Source: a bacterium (GTDB lineage: Bacteria > Hydrothermota > Tepidihabitantia > Tepidihabitantales > Tepidihabitantaceae). Taken from it: DNA of 45,686 nucleotides. Shown here piece after piece: positions 22,406 through 31,179 of this stretch. Numbering within the stretch: position 1 is the stretch's first letter; each line of letters opens with the position of its first letter. A model generated the notes under the pieces. It was given only the letters and a program-made list of their open reading frames with translations, had not been told where the DNA came from and did no database searches. The translations under genes were made by a program, and so were the position numbers. Location: contig DATJQV010000015.1 in the NCBI GenBank assembly GCA_035505375.1, positions 1 to 45,686 on the forward strand. Reading direction: 5' to 3'.

Positions 22406-23842
22406 ATGTTCAAGTCGTTGCGACTTAGCGCGGTGATTGCAGTTGTGGTACTACTGGTCGGAGCAGGATGTAAGAAGAACTCTCCGCCCAATCCCCCTGA
22501 CATTCAGGGCCCGGCTTCGGCAAGGCCGGCCGTGGCCCTAAGCTACGGGTTCACGAGCACCGACCCTGACGGCGACAGCGTGTCGTATTCCGTCTCGTGG
22601 GGCGACGGCACTCCTGCCTCGTGGTCGCCGGGTAACCCGAGCGGCGCAGAGTATTTCGAGAGTCACACCTATGCCGACTCCGGAAAGTATTTCATCAAGG
22701 CCATGGCCAAGGACATGAAGAACAGCGAGTCGGCCTGGTCGGATTCCGTCCAGATAACGATTGGCTCGTTCCCGCCGAACACGCCCGTCCGTCCGCAGGG
22801 CAAGGCCGCGTGTACGACCGGGGTCGCGTACACCTACACCACGAAGGCCTCGCACCCGTTGAAGGACAGCGTCAAGCTGCAGTTCTACTGGGGCGGCGCT
22901 GCCGGCGATACCTCGGCGTGGGGCGCGCTGGTCGCCAGCGACCAGAACTATTCGACCGTGCACACGTTCACGACTAGAGGGACCTACAAAGTGGCGGCGA
23001 GGGCTATGGATGCATACGGCCTCAGGTCGGCCTGGTCGGACTCGCTGGTAGTCACGGTCGACTCTCCGGTACACGCCAATCCCGGTGAGCAGCCGCACAG
23101 TCTGGTGCTCAGCGCCGCAAGTGACAGTACGGTCAACATAGCATGGGCTGCCCCGACCGATTCGGCGCCCAGCCGGTACGTCATCTCGTTCAAGCAAACC
23201 CGGACCACGACATTCGATTCGGTCGGCTACACGACCACGGCACTGAGCTTTGTTCACAACCCGTCCTACAAGACCGGCACCTATCAGGTGACCGCGGTGT
23301 TCGCCGGCGGACTGAGGAACCCCTCGGCTGAGACTCCGACCACGACCCCGGCATACAACGTCACGCCGATAATTCCGGAGCTGAGCGACACGGCCTACGG
23401 CAACGCCGGCTATGGTTGGGACCGGGCCGGCTCAGGGGCAGAGTTGCACGACATGACCAATACCGACACGGCGGCCCTGGTTGACTTCTACGTCACCGAC
23501 TTCAAGGCGGGTTACGCCGGGCCCTTGTACTACACGGCCAGTCCGCAACTGGCGCCGACCGACCCGGGCGGCATCGGCATTCCGGCATCGCCCTACTGGC
23601 ACAACACCGGGTTCACACTTCTCGACAGCGGTGCGACCGAGGACGACCCGCTTCCCCGCTACGCCTCATATCGCTATCGGGACAGCGCGGCCCTCGACAC
23701 ATTCCCCATGTTCACCGCGTTCTATACCTACGACAGCTTCTTTGGCCTGGTGAAAACAAACAGCATCGACTTGAACGCCGGGACCGCCAACATCGAGACC
23801 TGGTTCCAGCGCGTCAAGAACCTTCGCCTGATACAGCACTGA
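22406..23842 (+). CDS. PKD-domain and Fn3-like surface lipoprotein
   Basis: 478 residues with a lipoprotein signal (MFKSLRLSAVIAVVVLLVGAGC, lipobox VGAGC). Residues about 30-115 and 120-215 are two PKD-like Ig domains (FTSTDPDGDSVSYSVSWGDG with HTYADSGKYFIKAMAKD; then LQFYWGG with HTFTTRGTYKVAARAMDAYG). Residues about 225-310 look like an Fn3 domain (VNIAWAAPTDSAPSRYVISF). The last 160 residues are an unassigned acidic and aromatic domain (YGNAGYGWDRAGSGAE, YYTASPQLAP). Such proteins sit on the cell surface or bind polymers. GAGGAG precedes the ATG. Confidence 0.85.
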   Translation: MFKSLRLSAVIAVVVLLVGAGCKKNSPPNPPDIQGPASARPAVALSYGFTSTDPDGDSVSYSVSWGDGTPASWSPGNPSGAEYFESHTYADSGKYFIKAMAKDMKNSESAWSDSVQITIGSFPPNTPVRPQGKAACTTGVAYTYTTKASHPLKDSVKLQFYWGGAAGDTSAWGALVASDQNYSTVHTFTTRGTYKVAARAMDAYGLRSAWSDSLVVTVDSPVHANPGEQPHSLVLSAASDSTVNIAWAAPTDSAPSRYVISFKQTRTTTFDSVGYTTTALSFVHNPSYKTGTYQVTAVFAGGLRNPSAETPTTTPAYNVTPIIPELSDTAYGNAGYGWDRAGSGAELHDMTNTDTAALVDFYVTDFKAGYAGPLYYTASPQLAPTDPGGIGIPASPYWHNTGFTLLDSGATEDDPLPRYASYRYRDSAALDTFPMFTAFYTYDSFFGLVKTNSIDLNAGTANIETWFQRVKNLRLIQH

Positions 23843-23866
23843 GAACGCAGCCGGAGTACTAAATCA

Positions 23867-23898
23867 CAGCCGGCAGGGGCTATCGCTCCTGCCGGCTG
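23867..23898. terminator. Hairpin between convergent genes
   Basis: CAGCCGGCAGG (23867-23877) pairs perfectly with CCTGCCGGCTG (23888-23898) across a ten-base loop. It lies between the lipoprotein stop (plus strand) and the HtrA stop (minus strand) and may end both transcripts, although the T-runs are weak. Confidence 0.55.
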
Positions 23899-23928
23899 AA
23901 TGCTATCCGGCTTCGGTCTAGTCGCCGG

Positions 23929-25251
23929 CTAGGGCTTCACCGCAGCGTAGAAGGCCTCGCGCCCTCTGAAGACGCGGAACAGCAACGGACGCTTCGAACC
24001 GGCCATCACCTTCTGTATCTTCTCAAAATCGGCCGCGCTGCGCACCGGTGCGAGGTTGATTTCGTTGATGACGTCGCCGGACCGAAGGCCTGCCTCCGCG
24101 CCGGTGCCCCCCTCGACGTCCGTGACCTCAATACCATAGTCAGGTTCGCCGGACCGTGGCTCTGCGGCGTGGTAATCCTTCACCACGATTCCAAGCCAGT
24201 GTTTGGTCGTGAAAACTCTAGGCATCGGCGGCGCTGGCGTGACCCATGACCCGAGGATGACAATCAAGATCCTCTCGGGGCCACCGCTTCGTCCCCTGAG
24301 GACGCCAAGCCCGACTGTCTCGCCTGGGCTGCGACTGGCCACCTCGCTCTGGAACCAGCGTACATCCGGAATCGATCTGCTATCGAGGTCTATTATCACA
24401 TCACCAGGTCTGATTCCCGCCCTGTCTGCAGGCTGGCCCGGGTCAACCGATGCGACCAGTGCTCCACATCCCGGGCTCGCGCCAATTGCTTGACCGATTG
24501 CCTCAGTTATCGCCTGGGTCGTCATGCCGATGTAGCCTCGTGTCACCTTACCGTTTCTTATGAGCTGCTCCGCGACCGATTTCGCCAGGTCGATGGGCGT
24601 GGCGAACCCGATGCCGGTCGGCCCACTGCGTGGCGTGCGAATGAAGCTGCTCACGCCTACGACCCGCCCCTGCACGTCGACCAGAGGGCCGCCGGAGTTG
24701 CCGGGGTTGATGAGCGCGTCGGTCTGGATGAAATCCTGGAAATCAGGGCCGGTTGACTTGGCCAGCCCCCACCGCGACAGGCCGCTGACGATGCCGGCCG
24801 TCGCCGTACCTTCGAGGCCGAACGGGCTGCCCATGGCCATGACCGGCTGTCCAACCTCCAGCCCGTCCGAGTTGCCGAGCACTGCCGGTGTGAACCGGCG
24901 CTTCGCCCTTACCTGAACGACCGCGAGGTCGGTGACCGGGTCCACGCCCACCACGACGACATCGTTCCCGCCATAGGTCTTGTCGTCCGAGAATCTGACC
25001 GTCACGTCCTCGTAGTCAGCCACGACGTGGTTGCAGGTCAGAATGTGGCCCAGCGTGTCGATGACAAACCCGCTGCCCAATTCCTGCGACTGGGTGGGCC
25101 CCCGGGTACCCGAGTCGCCTGCCCCGGCTACCGCCTTTTCGGTCACAATGCTCACAAGCGACGGCCGCACCGCATTCGCCGCGGAAGAGAAACTGACCTG
25201 CGCCAGCGCCGCACCGGCAATCATGACAATACAGGCAAGCGCTTGCTTCAT
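23929..25251 (-). CDS. htrA: HtrA/DegP-type periplasmic serine protease with two PDZ domains
   Basis: 440 residues with a signal peptide (MKQALACIVMIAGAALA). The trypsin-like domain has the full triad: H75 (TCNHVV), D108 (DPVTDLAVV) and S186 (NPGNSGGPL). Two PDZ domains follow, around residues 225-320 (GYIGMTTQAI, AGIRPGDVIIDLD) and 335-435 (LGIVVKDYHA, AGLRSGDVINEI). This is the S1C family, which degrades or refolds damaged envelope proteins. It lies 48 bases after korC on the same strand and may be read through from the kor operon. Length and domain order are ordinary for the family. Confidence 0.95.
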   Translation of the reverse strand: MKQALACIVMIAGAALAQVSFSSAANAVRPSLVSIVTEKAVAGAGDSGTRGPTQSQELGSGFVIDTLGHILTCNHVVADYEDVTVRFSDDKTYGGNDVVVVGVDPVTDLAVVQVRAKRRFTPAVLGNSDGLEVGQPVMAMGSPFGLEGTATAGIVSGLSRWGLAKSTGPDFQDFIQTDALINPGNSGGPLVDVQGRVVGVSSFIRTPRSGPTGIGFATPIDLAKSVAEQLIRNGKVTRGYIGMTTQAITEAIGQAIGASPGCGALVASVDPGQPADRAGIRPGDVIIDLDSRSIPDVRWFQSEVASRSPGETVGLGVLRGRSGGPERILIVILGSWVTPAPPMPRVFTTKHWLGIVVKDYHAAEPRSGEPDYGIEVTDVEGGTGAEAGLRSGDVINEINLAPVRSAADFEKIQKVMAGSKRPLLFRVFRGREAFYAAVKP

Positions 25252-25299
25252 CGTGCGTCCTCCCCTATTCCCTCGGCCCCGGACCTGCGCGCCTGACAG

Positions 25300-25834
25300 C
25301 TATGCCCTTCCGGCCCGGCCCAGCTTGTAGCCTTCCTCAAGGCACTTTACGTTCAGCGGAATCAGCTTCGCCTTCCGGACGAACTCGTGCTTGGTCATTT
25401 CGACCACGGCGTCAAACGGCACCAGCCCGGTTGCACCGACGTAGGCGCCGAGCATGACCATATTCGCCGCTTTGCCGGAGCCCGCGTCAATGGCGATCTG
25501 GTTGGCCGGCACTTCGACCACGACCAGGTCCTTCCGGTCCGGCCTCACCGTGATGAGCGACGTGTTCACTATCGAGAACCCGTCCGGCTGCTGGCTCGGG
25601 CAGAACCGCTCAAGCGAGGGCCGGTTCATTACGACCGTGTCGCGCGGGTTCGAGACGATCGGTGATGCAATCGGCTCGTCGCCGATGATCACCGTGCAGT
25701 TGGCCGTGCCGCCCCGCATCTCCGGTCCGTACGACGGCAGCCAGACCACTTCCTTGCCCAGTTCCATGCCGACCTCCGCGAACAGCTTGCCCGCGAGCAT
25801 CACTCCCTGTCCGCCGAATCCGGCGAACACTGTC

Positions 25835-25845
<11 letters not shown>
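25300..25845 (-). CDS. korC: 2-oxoacid:ferredoxin oxidoreductase, gamma subunit
   Basis: 181 residues from ATG 25845, with GGAAGGGGGAG upstream. The ORF opens at 25905, but that part is inside korB. VFAGFGGQGVMLAGKLFAEVG followed by LPSYGPEMRGGTANCTVIIG is the hallmark of the gamma domain, which binds the CoA part of the substrate complex. Together with the other three subunits it oxidatively decarboxylates a 2-oxoacid (2-oxoglutarate or a branched-chain oxoacid) to an acyl-CoA, reducing ferredoxin. It overlaps the end of korB by 11 bases. Confidence 0.9.
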
Positions 25846-26634
<789 letters not shown>

Positions 26635-26638
<4 letters not shown>

Positions 26639-27753
26639 GATTTGCCTCCTTTGGAGGTTCGGGCTCCCTCATTCGTCAGTCGTCGTTCGGCACTCGACGT
26701 TCCACTGAGCCGGGACTTGACTGCGTGGACTACTTCCTCCGGGGACGGCACCATGCCGCCCGACCGGCCGAAGAAGTACACCGGTTTCTCGTGCCCCATC
26801 GCGCAGTGCACGTCCTCGACCATCTGGCCCATCGACATCTCAACCGACAGCAGGAACTCGGCTTTGTGTCCCAACTCCAGCACCTTTGCGTCCGGGAACG
26901 GGAAGAGTGATATCGGCCGCAACAGGGCCGCCGTGATTCCCTGAGACGCCAGTTGCGCGATGGCAGTCTTGCAGATGCGGGCGGTCGTACCGTAGGCCAC
27001 CAGCAAGACCCGGTACGGTTTGTCGGTGTTAAACTCCTCGAAACGTACTTCCTCGCGCCGCATCATCTCATACTTCTCGGCGAGCACGTTGTTGAGCCTC
27101 TCCTCGGCTACCGGGTCGAGGTACAGCGAATTCACCACGTTGGGTTTGCGGCCCTTGGCGCCCGTCGTGGCCCAGTCCTTGGGCGGCAGGGGCGGGAACT
27201 TCGGTTCCTTGAACTCAACCGGCTCCATCATCTGGCCGATCATGCCGTCGCCGATGACGATGACCGGGTTGCGATAACGGTCCGCCCGGTCGAACGCAAG
27301 CGGCATCAGGTCGACTGCCTCCTGCACCGAGGACGGGGCCAGCACCAGGCACCGGTAGTCGCCGTGTCCGCCGCCCTTCACGGCCTGAAAGTAGTCGCCC
27401 TGCGACGGTAGAATGCCACCGAGGCCCGGTCCGGTCCGGACAATGTTCACAAACACCGCCGGCAGCTCGGCCGCGGCGATGTAGCTGATTCCCTCCATCA
27501 TCAGGCTGATGCCCGGGCTGGACGACGTCGTCCACGCCCGCGCGCTGGCGCCGGCCGCGCCGTAGACCATGTTCGCGACCGCCACTTCGCTCTCAGCCTG
27601 CAGGAACGCGCCGCCGACCTCAGGCATCCGACGCGAAAGATACTCGGCCACCTCCGACTGCGGGGTCAGCGGGTAGCAGAAATAGACCAGCCCGCCGGCC
27701 CGAATCGCGGATTCGGCAATCGCCTCATTGCCCTTCATCAGCACCTTAGCCAT
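26635..27753 (-). CDS. korA: 2-oxoacid:ferredoxin oxidoreductase, alpha subunit
   Basis: 372 residues. The N-terminal pyrimidine-binding domain has GNEAIAESAIRAGGLVYFCYPLTPQSEVAEYL and AWTTSSSPGISLMMEGISYI, and domain II contains VLLVAYGTTARICKTAI; both are typical of KorA/VorA of the family with a separate ferredoxin subunit. The substrate cannot be fixed from sequence alone. The C-terminal 25 residues (SGTSSAERRLTNEGARTSKG) are encoded by a CATTCGTCAGTCG-like degenerate repeat and look like a later addition. It overlaps the ferredoxin gene by eight bases. Confidence 0.92.
26657..26703. repeat. Degenerate TTCG-word repeat in the 3' end of korA
   Basis: Words such as TTCGGG, CATTCGTCAG, TCGTCGTTCGG and CACTCGACG run through the last codons of korA. 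They match in style the repeat inside the P-loop gene at 28536-28628. Confidence 0.4.
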
Positions 27754-27991
27754 TGACTTGCTCCTTCTGTGCCGTTTCTTCCTGTTCGATGGTTATTGCC
27801 ACGTCCGGGCACATGAACGCGCAGAAACGGCAGCCGATGCAGGCCTGCGGGTTTGCGGCGCTGGCATAGAAATAGCCCTTGTCGTTTATCTCCTTGGACA
27901 TCGCCAGCACCTGTTTAGGACAGGTGTTGACGCAGAGCGCGCAACCCTTGCATCGGTTCTTCTCGATTGTCACCCTGTTAACCTTGGCCAT
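27746..27991 (-). CDS. korD: 2-oxoacid:ferredoxin oxidoreductase, 2[4Fe-4S] ferredoxin (delta) subunit
   Basis: 81 residues with two cluster-binding motifs, CKGCALCVNTCP (from residue 14) and CIGCRFCAFMCP (from about residue 51), which together bind two 4Fe-4S clusters. It passes electrons from the korAB active site to external ferredoxin. GGAG lies six bases before the ATG. It is the first gene of korDABC, with an eight-base overlap into korA. Confidence 0.92.
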   Translation of the reverse strand: MAKVNRVTIEKNRCKGCALCVNTCPKQVLAMSKEINDKGYFYASAANPQACIGCRFCAFMCPDVAITIEQEETAQKEQVNG

Positions 27992-28050
27992 AATACTCCA
28001 ATCTGCGAATGAAAGTCATCATCCGGCGTCTGCTGGTCCTTCTTTCGGGA

Positions 28051-28100
28051 CTTCTGCATTCTGGTTTCTGGATTCTGAATTCTGCATTGTCTGGATTCTT
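28051..28100. repeat. ATTCTG-word repeat upstream of korD
   Basis: Imperfect direct repeats of TTCTGCATTCTG and TTCTGGATTCTG fill the gap between the P-loop gene's stop and the kor leader. Confidence 0.55.
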
Positions 28101-28977
28101 ACTGGACCCGGTATTTCCCTATCCAGTTCGTCGGTTCCCACGGCTTCAGCATTAGACGGTCGAGGACCATGACCGTGTATCCGCATTTATCTGCGTCAAA
28201 CCGTTCGAGCATGGTGCGCTGGACCGCCACGAAAGCGATGCGGGCGCCGGTCTTCTGCGCAAGCGCCTCAGCCAGGGTAATCCCTTCTTCAATCACCGCC
28301 GGCGTGGTTTCATCCACCAGGTGTGAGTTCACGACGATGCGGTCAACATTGATGTGGGACGCAGCACCGATGCCGGCCATCATCTGCTCTGCCGTCTCGA
28401 CCGTGGCGGTGAACGGCCGACGCGAGTTCAACACAAAGAGAGCCGAGTAATCCTCGGGTCGCATCCCTTCGGCAACCGAGGCCATCACCCTCGCTCCTGC
28501 CGGGTCTCCGCCAAGGTCGAGAACGACCAAGGGTGTCGTTCGTTCGTCCTTCGTCCATCGTCCTTCGTCATTCGGACTTCGAGTTTCAATCGTCATTCGG
28601 GTTTCGGGCTTCGAGCTTGGCCCTTCGATCGCTCCTTTGACCTCGGGCACAATGATGGGCAGGTCGGCGTTCACCAGCGCGCCGGCCGGGATGAGCACCT
28701 CAATGCCCTGACTCCGAAGCTGGTCCCTCACCTCGCGGCTGCGGAAATACAGGTTCACGATGTCGAGGTCGGCGACCGACACCCTACGCCCCAGCCCGCG
28801 CATCCGCAGTGAGAAATTGACCGCGACCTCGGTCTTACCCGACCCGAATCCGCCGCAAAAGACGTTCACACGTCGCAGCTCATTCAGGAACTTGTCCGGG
28901 TGGAACCAATCCGCGCCAGATTGGCGCAAACAAACGGCCTCGCCGGCGTCAGCAACCCGCGAACATGGTGAATTCAT
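28099..28977 (-). CDS. P-loop NTPase (CobQ/MinD-like nucleotide-binding fold)
   Basis: 292 residues. Walker A is GGFGSGKTEVAVNFSLRMRG (about residues 41-60), followed by VSVADLDIVNLYFRSREV, as in SIMIBI-class ATPases, and a Walker B-like VVLDLGGDPAG. Between these, residues about 117-147 (EGPSSKPETRMTIETRSPND and on) are encoded by a degenerate TTCG-word repeat and look like an in-frame insertion in a surface loop. The gene lies directly upstream of korDABC in the same direction; a link to metal-cluster assembly or oxidoreductase maturation is inference. The ATG is nine bases after a -10 box (leaderless). Confidence 0.8.
   Translation of the reverse strand: MNSPCSRVADAGEAVCLRQSGADWFHPDKFLNELRRVNVFCGGFGSGKTEVAVNFSLRMRGLGRRVSVADLDIVNLYFRSREVRDQLRSQGIEVLIPAGALVNADLPIIVPEVKGAIEGPSSKPETRMTIETRSPNDEGRWTKDERTTPLVVLDLGGDPAGARVMASVAEGMRPEDYSALFVLNSRRPFTATVETAEQMMAGIGAASHINVDRIVVNSHLVDETTPAVIEEGITLAEALAQKTGARIAFVAVQRTMLERFDADKCGYTVMVLDRLMLKPWEPTNWIGKYRVQ
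28536..28628. repeat. Degenerate TTCG-word repeat inside the P-loop gene
   Basis: Runs of CGTTCGTTCGTCCTTCGTCC-type and CATTCGGACTTCGAG-type words, about 8-12 bases each, entirely within coding sequence and keeping the frame open. Base and amino-acid composition differ sharply from the flanking ATPase core. Confidence 0.65.
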
Positions 28978-28986
28978 GGAGCTAAG

Positions 28987-29015
28987 AGGATACAGCCATT
29001 AGAGGCTGTGGTCAA
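28987..29015 (-). promoter_or_regulatory. Promoter of the P-loop gene and perhaps the kor operon
   Basis: On the minus strand TTGACC (29015-29010), 17 bases, TATCCT (28992-28987). The only ATG is nine bases downstream, at the expected transcription start. Confidence 0.5.
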
Positions 29016-29082
29016 TTCTGCCGGGCGTCTCTGCGTCACGCGCCCAGCAGATGTGGAATTCCCGTTCGGTCGGGTACAGTTC

Positions 29083-29110
29083 TTGACATCCCTGCGCGCT
29101 TGCGTAGCAT
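29083..29110 (+). promoter_or_regulatory. Promoter of the small anchored protein at 29142
   Basis: TTGACA (29083-29088), 16 bases, TAGCAT (29105-29110). The leader is about 25 bases and includes GGGAGG. Confidence 0.6.
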
Positions 29111-29141
29111 TCCGGCAAACAACACCGAATGGGAGGCCCAC

Positions 29142-29444
29142 ATGCCACGAAAGGGACGGACCTCTATCAACTGGACCGTCGTACTGACGACGCTCATCAC
29201 CGTGACCGGAACGGTCGCAGTTGCGCTCATCAATACCCGTCAGACGCGAGCACAGGAGTCCAGCGCACTCAAGAGCTACAATTCTGCGGCAAGCGCGAAT
29301 CCGGGCCAGCCTCCGGACTCCGCGCTCGACACCACCACGGTTGCGGTCCAGCCATCACCCATCGGCAGGGTCTTCGGGGGCAAGGTCCGACTGATCAAGG
29401 TGGCGGACTTGAGGAGCAGACTAGGGGTTGTGAAGACACCCTAA
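29142..29444 (+). CDS. Small single-pass membrane protein, hypothetical
   Basis: 100 residues from ATG 29142, chosen because GGGAGG ends six bases upstream. After a basic start (MPRKGRTSIN) comes one hydrophobic segment (WTVVLTTLITVTGTVAVALI), then a polar linker rich in Ser, Ala and Pro and a basic end (GGKVRLIKVADLRSRLG). It is probably anchored in the inner membrane with the tail in the periplasm. No family recognised. The following 268 bases (29445-29712) hold a promoter and a possible short ORF. Confidence 0.65.
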   Translation: MPRKGRTSINWTVVLTTLITVTGTVAVALINTRQTRAQESSALKSYNSAASANPGQPPDSALDTTTVAVQPSPIGRVFGGKVRLIKVADLRSRLGVVKTP

Positions 29445-29578
29445 CCACCTTCTGTTCCTGCACGCAGCGACGACCCAAGGCATCCGCCCCAAGTACGCGT
29501 CGCGGGCTGACAGTTGGTGTCAGTCGGCCTGCGTCCCTCCCTGGACCCCTAACTCTCGTCCCTCATCCCTCTCCTCGG

Positions 29579-29606
29579 TTGACTCGACGCCCGGAAGTTC
29601 TAAAAT
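29579..29606 (+). promoter_or_regulatory. Promoter upstream of the DUF4342 gene
   Basis: TTGACT (29579-29584), 16 bases, TAAAAT (29601-29606). Transcription would start at about 29613. Confidence 0.6.
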
Positions 29607-29612
29607 CGGTTC

Positions 29613-29720
29613 GTGGACGAGTTTGGCCTGAGTCTCACGGGCCGCCATCAGAGTTGCCTCCGAATGGAGTCCGGCCGGGGGCTGGCTAAACGCGACCCGA
29701 CAGGAGGAAATCGTGAATGA
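29613..29720 (+). CDS. Possible leaderless 35-codon upstream ORF
   Basis: A GTG six bases after the -10 box opens 35 codons. The ORF ends in a TGA at 29718-29720, overlapping the GTG start of the DUF4342 gene by eight bases. The product would be basic and unremarkable. If translated, it could couple ribosomes to the next gene. The overlap and promoter position are seen directly; translation is inference. Confidence 0.3.
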   Translation: MDEFGLSLTGRHQSCLRMESGRGLAKRDPTGGNRE

Positions 29721-30003
29721 CAATACCGGTAAGAACGAGCGCACGTGGACCGAGCATGTTGAAGTCGCTGGCTCCGAACTGGTCGACCGAGTCAAGGAGC
29801 TGGTGAAGGCCGGCAACGTCCGGAAAGTGATTCTGAGAACGCCCGACAACAAGTTGCTGCTGGAGATACCGCTTACCGCCGGCGCGGTCGCCGGCGGAGT
29901 CGTCGTGCTGGTTGCGCCGGTGCTAGCAGCGCTGGGAGCGATGGCCGCGCTGCTGGCCAAGGTGAAGGTCGAAGTAGTCAGGACCGACCGAGTCGACGAC
30001 TAG
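29713..30003 (+). CDS. DUF4342-like small membrane-associated protein
   Basis: 96 residues, GTG start five bases after AGGAGG. The first 55 residues (WTEHVEVAGSELVDRVKELVKAGNVRKVIL, then LLLEIPL) match the DUF4342 pattern of a UBA-like helical region followed by a strand. A hydrophobic segment (TAGAVAGGVVVLVAPVLAALGAMAALLA) and a basic end follow, consistent with one membrane anchor. Biochemical role unknown in the whole family. Confidence 0.85.
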   Translation: MNDNTGKNERTWTEHVEVAGSELVDRVKELVKAGNVRKVILRTPDNKLLLEIPLTAGAVAGGVVVLVAPVLAALGAMAALLAKVKVEVVRTDRVDD

Positions 30004-30075
30004 CAACTCGCCGCCAGCGACCCTGACCCACCGGCTGCCGAAGAGCTTACCGCCGGCTCACGCCTAGTCGCCCGG

Positions 30076-30978
30076 ATGAACTCCGGTCAGAACGACGCCA
30101 GGCATTACCTGCTTGATGCGACGTGTTTCTACGCTCTCAGCACGGATTCGGAGAAGCGACTGGCGCTGGGGCGAGCTGCGAGCAGCATGACGACCACCAT
30201 CCTGGCGGTGGCCGAGCTGGCGTGTGTCGGTGATACCGCTGACGATTTCATGCGCCGGAAGGCGGCCATGCGGGCACTGACCGCAGTCTGCCCGAGCGTC
30301 ATCGCCGAGTCACCCGACGACATCGTTGCCGGAGCATTCGGAAGGCCGAACCTCTACCGCCTCCCTTTCGCGCCACTGGATATCGACCGGGTGTTCGAGC
30401 TTGCCTCTTCGCGCGACGAGGCCATCCGTGGCGTGAAGGATCCGATGAGCGGCAAGCGCCTTCGGCTGAATCCAGCCGGCTGCCGGGCATGGAAGTCCGA
30501 AATCGCCGACCGCTACCGAAAGGCGCTCATGCTCGGCAACAGGTATGCCAGCGACTTCCTGCGCAACGACAACCCCGAGGCAGTGGCGCCCGCTACGCCC
30601 GACGCCATTGATGTCCAGGCTCAAGACCGGTTCATGAGTCTCTTCTGCGTCGCGATCCGGTCCGGTCTTCTGGCGGAGTGCGAAGTCAAGTTCAGAAGCA
30701 GTCTTGTTGCGCTCGCCGCCGAGTTCGTCCCGCTCCTGTCCGAGCGGTACAACGGGAAGCTGGAGCCGTACATCAGCATGGACATTGCCTACAGGCGGTC
30801 GCTGGCAGCCGGGCAGGAACCCGAAACAGACGCGGTGTTTGGCCTGGAGAACTTCCTGTACCTGGATGCGCTTGATGACAGCTACACGTTCGTGACCGCA
30901 GAGGATAGGTGGCTTGAGCCGGGACACGGCGCCTTGCCCGGCAGAGTGAAGTCGCTCGACGAAGTTACCTCGTCTTGA
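30076..30978 (+). CDS. PIN-like domain protein, hypothetical
   Basis: 300 residues. The N-terminus LLDATCFYAL (D14) and the C-terminal ENFLYLDALDDSYTFVTAEDRW resemble the first and last acidic strands of PIN-like nucleases (an N-terminal Asp, and D-x-Y-FVT-x-D at the end). The helical middle (residues 40-260) is longer than in toxin-type PIN proteins, and no antitoxin is adjacent. Without a search I would call it a PIN-fold candidate rather than a nuclease. No ribosome site is obvious before the ATG. Confidence 0.6.
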   Translation: MNSGQNDARHYLLDATCFYALSTDSEKRLALGRAASSMTTTILAVAELACVGDTADDFMRRKAAMRALTAVCPSVIAESPDDIVAGAFGRPNLYRLPFAPLDIDRVFELASSRDEAIRGVKDPMSGKRLRLNPAGCRAWKSEIADRYRKALMLGNRYASDFLRNDNPEAVAPATPDAIDVQAQDRFMSLFCVAIRSGLLAECEVKFRSSLVALAAEFVPLLSERYNGKLEPYISMDIAYRRSLAAGQEPETDAVFGLENFLYLDALDDSYTFVTAEDRWLEPGHGALPGRVKSLDEVTSS

Positions 30979-31142
30979 CCTCCGTCCCGCGAGACCCAAA
31001 ATTCCGCCATACGAGATTCTGCGCACTGCCATGAAAGGACTTGAGCCGAACCGAAGGCGGGTTGCCTGATGACCATTCGCCGGACACTTGAGCTTCCGAC
31101 CGGCGTCTGCCGGGCCTTCGCGTTCACGGTGTTTCTGCCGGC

Positions 31143-31170
31143 TTGACGCGGCAGCGGCTTTGGCTAGACT
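31143..31170 (+). promoter_or_regulatory. Promoter of the FG-GAP gene
   Basis: TTGACG (31143-31148), 16 bases, TAGACT (31165-31170). The ATG at 31180 follows after nine bases, again leaderless. The same TAGACT -10 precedes both Kelch genes. Confidence 0.6.
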
Positions 31171-31179
31171 GGCCTCACG

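Noticed and set aside
30076-30978. Toxin-antitoxin module
   Set aside because: The PIN-like protein is much longer than typical VapC toxins and no antitoxin-like gene is adjacent.
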